A stretch of 64,000 nt of DNA from Microbispora sp. NBC_01189 (GTDB taxonomy: Bacteria > Actinomycetota > Actinomycetes > Streptosporangiales > Streptosporangiaceae): NCBI RefSeq assembly GCF_036010665.1, contig NZ_CP108581.1, positions 3,205,501-3,269,500 of the forward strand. Direction: 5' to 3'. The translations under genes were made by a program, and so were the position numbers. Every line of letters begins with the position of its first letter. Within the stretch, counting starts at the first letter, position 1. Below the pieces are notes generated by a model. It was not told the DNA's origin, did no database searches, and saw nothing but the letters and a program-made list of their open reading frames with translations. Below, piece after piece: positions 60,072-64,000 of this stretch.

Positions 60072-61268
60072 ATGACAGAGGCGACACCCCGGTTGTCCAG
60101 CCTTCCCCTCGCGCGTGAGCGCACTTTCGACCCGCCGGACGAGCTGACCCGCCGCCGCGCGGAGGCGCCGCTCCAGCGGATGACGTACGGGGACGGGCAC
60201 GAGGGCTGGCTGGCGACCGGCTACGCCGAGTCCCGCGCCATCCTCGCCGACGCCCGCTTCAGCACCCGGCCCGAACTGATGCACTCGGTGCTTCCCCAGC
60301 GGGCCGAGATCCGGCGGGATCCCCTGCCGCCGGGGTTCTTCCTGCAGATGGATCCTCCCGATCACACCCGTTACCGGAGGCTGCTGACGGGCCAGTTCAC
60401 CGTACGGCGGATGAAGCAGCTGGAGCCCCGCATCCACGACATCACCGAGAGCCGCCTCGACGCCATGGAGCGCGAGGGCGCTCCCGCCGACCTCGTCCGG
60501 TCCTTCGCGCTGCCCATCCCGTCGCTGGTCATCTGCGAGATGCTCGGCGTGCCGTACGAGGACAGGGAGAAGTTCCAGCACGACTCGTCGGTGATCCTCG
60601 ATCTCGAGGCGTCGAGCGACCAGATCCGCACGGCGATGCACGACCTGCTCTCCTACCTGAGCGCGCTCGTCGCCGACAAGAGGAAGGACCCCGGCGACGA
60701 AATGCTGAGCGGCCTGGCCGCCTCGGGGGAGCTGACGGACGCCGAGATCGCCGGCATGGGCCTGCTGCTGCTCATCGCGGGTCACGAGACGACGGCGAAC
60801 ATGCTCGGCCTCGGCACCTTCGCGCTCCTGACCAACCCCCGGCAGTTCGCCGTCGTACGGGACGACCCGGCCGCGGTGGAGAACGCGGTGGAGGAGCTGC
60901 TGCGCTACCTCAGCATTCTGCACATCGGGCCCACCCGGACGGCTCTGGAGGACGTGGAGATCGGCGGCACCCTGGTCAGGGCCGGGGAGACGGTGACCCT
61001 GTCCCTGGGCACGGCCAACCGGGACCCCGAGCGGTTCGAGGGCGGCGACACGCTCGACGTGACCCGGTCGGCCCAGGGCCATCTGAGCTTCGGACACGGC
61101 ATCCATCAGTGCCTGGGCCAGCAGCTCGCCCGCGCCGAGATGCGGATCGCCTATCCGGCCCTGCTGCGCCGGTTCCCCGGTCTGCGCCTGGCCGTGCCGC
61201 CGGAGGAGGTGCCGATGCGGGCCATGTCGGCGGTCTACGGGGTACGCCGCCTGCCGGTGCTCTGGTGA
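60072..61268 (+). CDS. cytochrome P450
   Basis: A 398-residue soluble bacterial P450, CYP105-like in general pattern. The I-helix is LLLLIAGHETTANMLG, the K-helix ExxR is in EELLRYLS, and the heme loop is FGHGIHQCLGQQLAR with Cys347 as heme ligand. FLQMDPPDHTRYRRLLTGQF lies in the C-helix region. ATG 60072 has GGAG seven bases upstream; an in-frame ATG at 60000 is possible. It is paired with a ferredoxin gene 21 bp downstream, so electrons come via that protein. Substrate unknown. Confidence 0.95.
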   Translation: MTEATPRLSSLPLARERTFDPPDELTRRRAEAPLQRMTYGDGHEGWLATGYAESRAILADARFSTRPELMHSVLPQRAEIRRDPLPPGFFLQMDPPDHTRYRRLLTGQFTVRRMKQLEPRIHDITESRLDAMEREGAPADLVRSFALPIPSLVICEMLGVPYEDREKFQHDSSVILDLEASSDQIRTAMHDLLSYLSALVADKRKDPGDEMLSGLAASGELTDAEIAGMGLLLLIAGHETTANMLGLGTFALLTNPRQFAVVRDDPAAVENAVEELLRYLSILHIGPTRTALEDVEIGGTLVRAGETVTLSLGTANRDPERFEGGDTLDVTRSAQGHLSFGHGIHQCLGQQLARAEMRIAYPALLRRFPGLRLAVPPEEVPMRAMSAVYGVRRLPVLW

Positions 61269-61289
61269 GGCGATGCGCGGGAGGAAACG

Positions 61290-61514
61290 ATGAAGATCAA
61301 GGCTGACGTCGGACGGTGCGTCGGGGCGGGGATGTGCGCGCTCACGCTGCCCGAGGTCTTCGACCAGAGCGAGGACGACGGAACGGTCGAGGTCCTCGAC
61401 CCCGAGCCGCCGGCCGAACTGGCGGCGGGGGTGCGCAGGGCCGTCCAGCTCTGCCCGTCCGGCGCCCTCTCGCTCGACACGACAGACGCTGTCGATTCGG
61501 TCGATGGGGAGTGA
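61290..61514 (+). CDS. ferredoxin ([3Fe-4S] type)
   Basis: A 74-residue ferredoxin partner of the P450. Cys10, Cys16 and Cys55 (GRCVGAGMC and LCPSGAL) are the three cluster ligands of the [3Fe-4S] ferredoxins that serve CYP105-type enzymes; Ala13 stands where a fourth ligand would be in [4Fe-4S] types. Acidic residues are abundant. ATG 61290 has GGGAGGAAACG upstream. A reductase is not in the window. Confidence 0.92.
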   Translation: MKIKADVGRCVGAGMCALTLPEVFDQSEDDGTVEVLDPEPPAELAAGVRRAVQLCPSGALSLDTTDAVDSVDGE

Positions 61515-61633
61515 GATGAGCGGAACGCGGTGACGCTCGGCTACTTGACGGGCACCGTGCGATGAGGTTTCCTGATAGGTGGCTGTGAAAGCCATTCTTG
61601 TGGGTGACCCTGGAGCCCCGTCTGCCGCCCCTC

Positions 61634-61664
61634 GGAAGAGGAGCCTCCGGCGGGGCTCTTCCCA
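61634..61664. terminator. bidirectional hairpin terminator
   Basis: An eight-pair stem (61638-61645 with 61654-61661, one G-T pair) around GAGCC/GGCTC with an 8-base loop. It lies between the converging ferredoxin and glycerophosphodiesterase genes and can serve both. Confidence 0.6.
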
Positions 61665-61682
61665 TGTCTTCTCACAACAGGG

Positions 61683-62612
61683 TCACGGGGCTCCGACCGG
61701 GCGCAACGGGCTGACCGGCCGGGGCAGCGGCAGCCCGCGTGCCCTCCACAACCGGCGCATGCGGTCGGGGTAGTCGGTGACGACGCCGGCCACGCCCAGG
61801 TCCATGAGCCGGGCAGCCTCGTCTGGCTCGTTCACCGTCCACACCACGACGGGCAGGCCGTGCCGCGCCGCCCCTGCCATCAGCGTCTCGTCGACGAGCA
61901 CCCGGTCGGGGGACAGGGTCGTCGCGCCCACCGAGGCGGCGGCCGCCGCGAGGTCGCCGCCCACCTCGTCGAGTCGGATGCCGTTCATCCACTCCGGCGT
62001 CATCGTGTCGCGCTCCACGAGGGCGTACCGCCGCTCGACCAGCGGCCGGGCGATCTCCAGGAGCCGCCAGTCGAAGCTGAGCAGGGCCGATCTGGAGAGC
62101 CGGTCGTGCCGGTCGAGCTCGTCGACGACCCGCGTCACGAACCGCCCCGGGTCCGGGCACAGATCGGGACGGGTGGGATCGGACTTGAGCTCCACGTTCA
62201 GCCGCACGTCGTCCGCGCCGAGAGCGCCGATCAGGCCCAGCACCGCGCCGAGCGTGGGCATCCGGGTGTCCGGCAGCGGCACCTGCGTGAGCGCGAAGCG
62301 GTCGTCCGGCCGCTGCGGCAGCCGTACGCCGACGTCGAGGGTCCGCAGCTGCGGCAGCGTGAGCGCGACGACCGGCCTGCCGACGTACGGGAACATCTCG
62401 TCCCCCGGCGTGGCCATGCCGGTGTCCGCGCTGGTCACCGGGGAGACGTGCAGATCGTGGGTGAGCACGAGCTGCCCGTCGGCCGACATGGCGACGTCGA
62501 ACTCGAGAGCGTCGACCCCGAGCTCCAGCGCGAAGGCCAGGCCGGGCAGCGTGTTCTCGGGCCGCAGCCCCCGCGCTCCACGGTGCCCGTGCAGCTCAAC
62601 GTATCCGTGCAC
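61683..62612 (-). CDS. glycerophosphodiester phosphodiesterase
   Basis: A 309-residue GDPD (UgpQ-type) TIM-barrel enzyme hydrolysing glycerophosphodiesters to glycerol 3-phosphate and an alcohol. HGHRGARGLRPENTLPG supplies catalytic His and Arg/Glu. ALEFDVAMSADGQLVLTHDLHVSP supplies Glu/Asp metal ligands and the second His. LNVELKSD and VVVWTVNEPDEAARLMDLGVAGVVTDYPD complete the pattern. There is no signal peptide, so it is cytoplasmic. The gene lies 73 bp downstream of purA on the same strand. Confidence 0.93.
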   Translation of the reverse strand: MHGYVELHGHRGARGLRPENTLPGLAFALELGVDALEFDVAMSADGQLVLTHDLHVSPVTSADTGMATPGDEMFPYVGRPVVALTLPQLRTLDVGVRLPQRPDDRFALTQVPLPDTRMPTLGAVLGLIGALGADDVRLNVELKSDPTRPDLCPDPGRFVTRVVDELDRHDRLSRSALLSFDWRLLEIARPLVERRYALVERDTMTPEWMNGIRLDEVGGDLAAAAASVGATTLSPDRVLVDETLMAGAARHGLPVVVWTVNEPDEAARLMDLGVAGVVTDYPDRMRRLWRARGLPLPRPVSPLRPVGAP

Positions 62613-62685
62613 AGCGGCGTACCCTACCGGCCCGCCGGGGTGACGCGGGTGATCCCCCGGTTTCGGGCGCGTACGCCACGAACAA

Positions 62686-63969
<1,284 letters not shown>

Positions 63970-64000
63970 GGTCAAATCTCCCGAACCACGACGAAAGCCC

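Overview
The window is 64 kb of very GC-rich DNA with dense coding on both strands, frequent GTG starts and 4-bp start/stop overlaps. It carries a four-gene conservon, a DUF574 methyltransferase, a mycothiol-type (MDMPI) protein, a DUF222-HNH protein and many Ser/Thr-kinase-era regulatory genes. Together these point to a filamentous actinomycete, most likely Streptosporangiales. That placement is inferred from gene content. I see no rRNA, tRNA, CRISPR array, insertion sequence or prophage.

Layout. 1-5.5 kb: start of a CDP-alcohol phosphatidyltransferase, a TRIC-type channel, an L,D-transpeptidase lipoprotein, a pentapeptide-repeat protein, an aldehyde dehydrogenase and a siderophore-interacting flavoprotein behind a MerR-type promoter. 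5.6-15.7 kb: a secreted His-rich protein, a divergent MarR/MMPL pair with a large palindromic operator, a giant P-type ATPase whose first half looks like a decayed second ATPase, a STAS protein, a DUF574 methyltransferase and a VOC protein. 15.7-19.6 kb: xylose catabolism (ROK repressor, xylA, xylB) with a xylO-like operator. 20.3-24.2 kb: a conservon (sensor kinase, roadblock, DUF742, GTPase). 24.3-35 kb: SDR, acyltransferase, NfeD-like/flotillin pair, DHA2 efflux pump, Nudix, ABC-F, DUF1697 and DUF222-HNH.

35.3-47.8 kb: a surface-polysaccharide locus. It contains a decayed CPBP protease gene, a two-domain glycosyltransferase, wecB and wecC (together giving UDP-ManNAcA), two GT4 enzymes, an anchored DUF4434-like protein, an NrtR-like regulator, an acyltransferase and a polysaccharide deacetylase. 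At 47.8-50.0 kb lies the most striking gene: a transmembrane Ser/Thr kinase whose extracellular part is a glycoside hydrolase family 6 fold in which both key catalytic Asp residues are replaced (Gln and Asn). It looks like a catalytically dead cellulase reused as a beta-glucan or wall-glycan sensor. 50-64 kb: a secreted protein, a HisC-like aminotransferase, a cyclase-like/winged-helix regulator, a divergent MurA, purC, a TetR/MDMPI pair, purD, a small ORF and corA, a P450 with its ferredoxin, a glycerophosphodiesterase and purA.

Two genes (the siderophore protein and wecC) are each preceded by an 11-residue leader ORF whose stop codon overlaps the gene's start codon. In both cases the promoter position suggests that the leader mRNA begins at its own ATG. 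The tetR gene also appears to be leaderless, with a perfect palindrome over its start codon.
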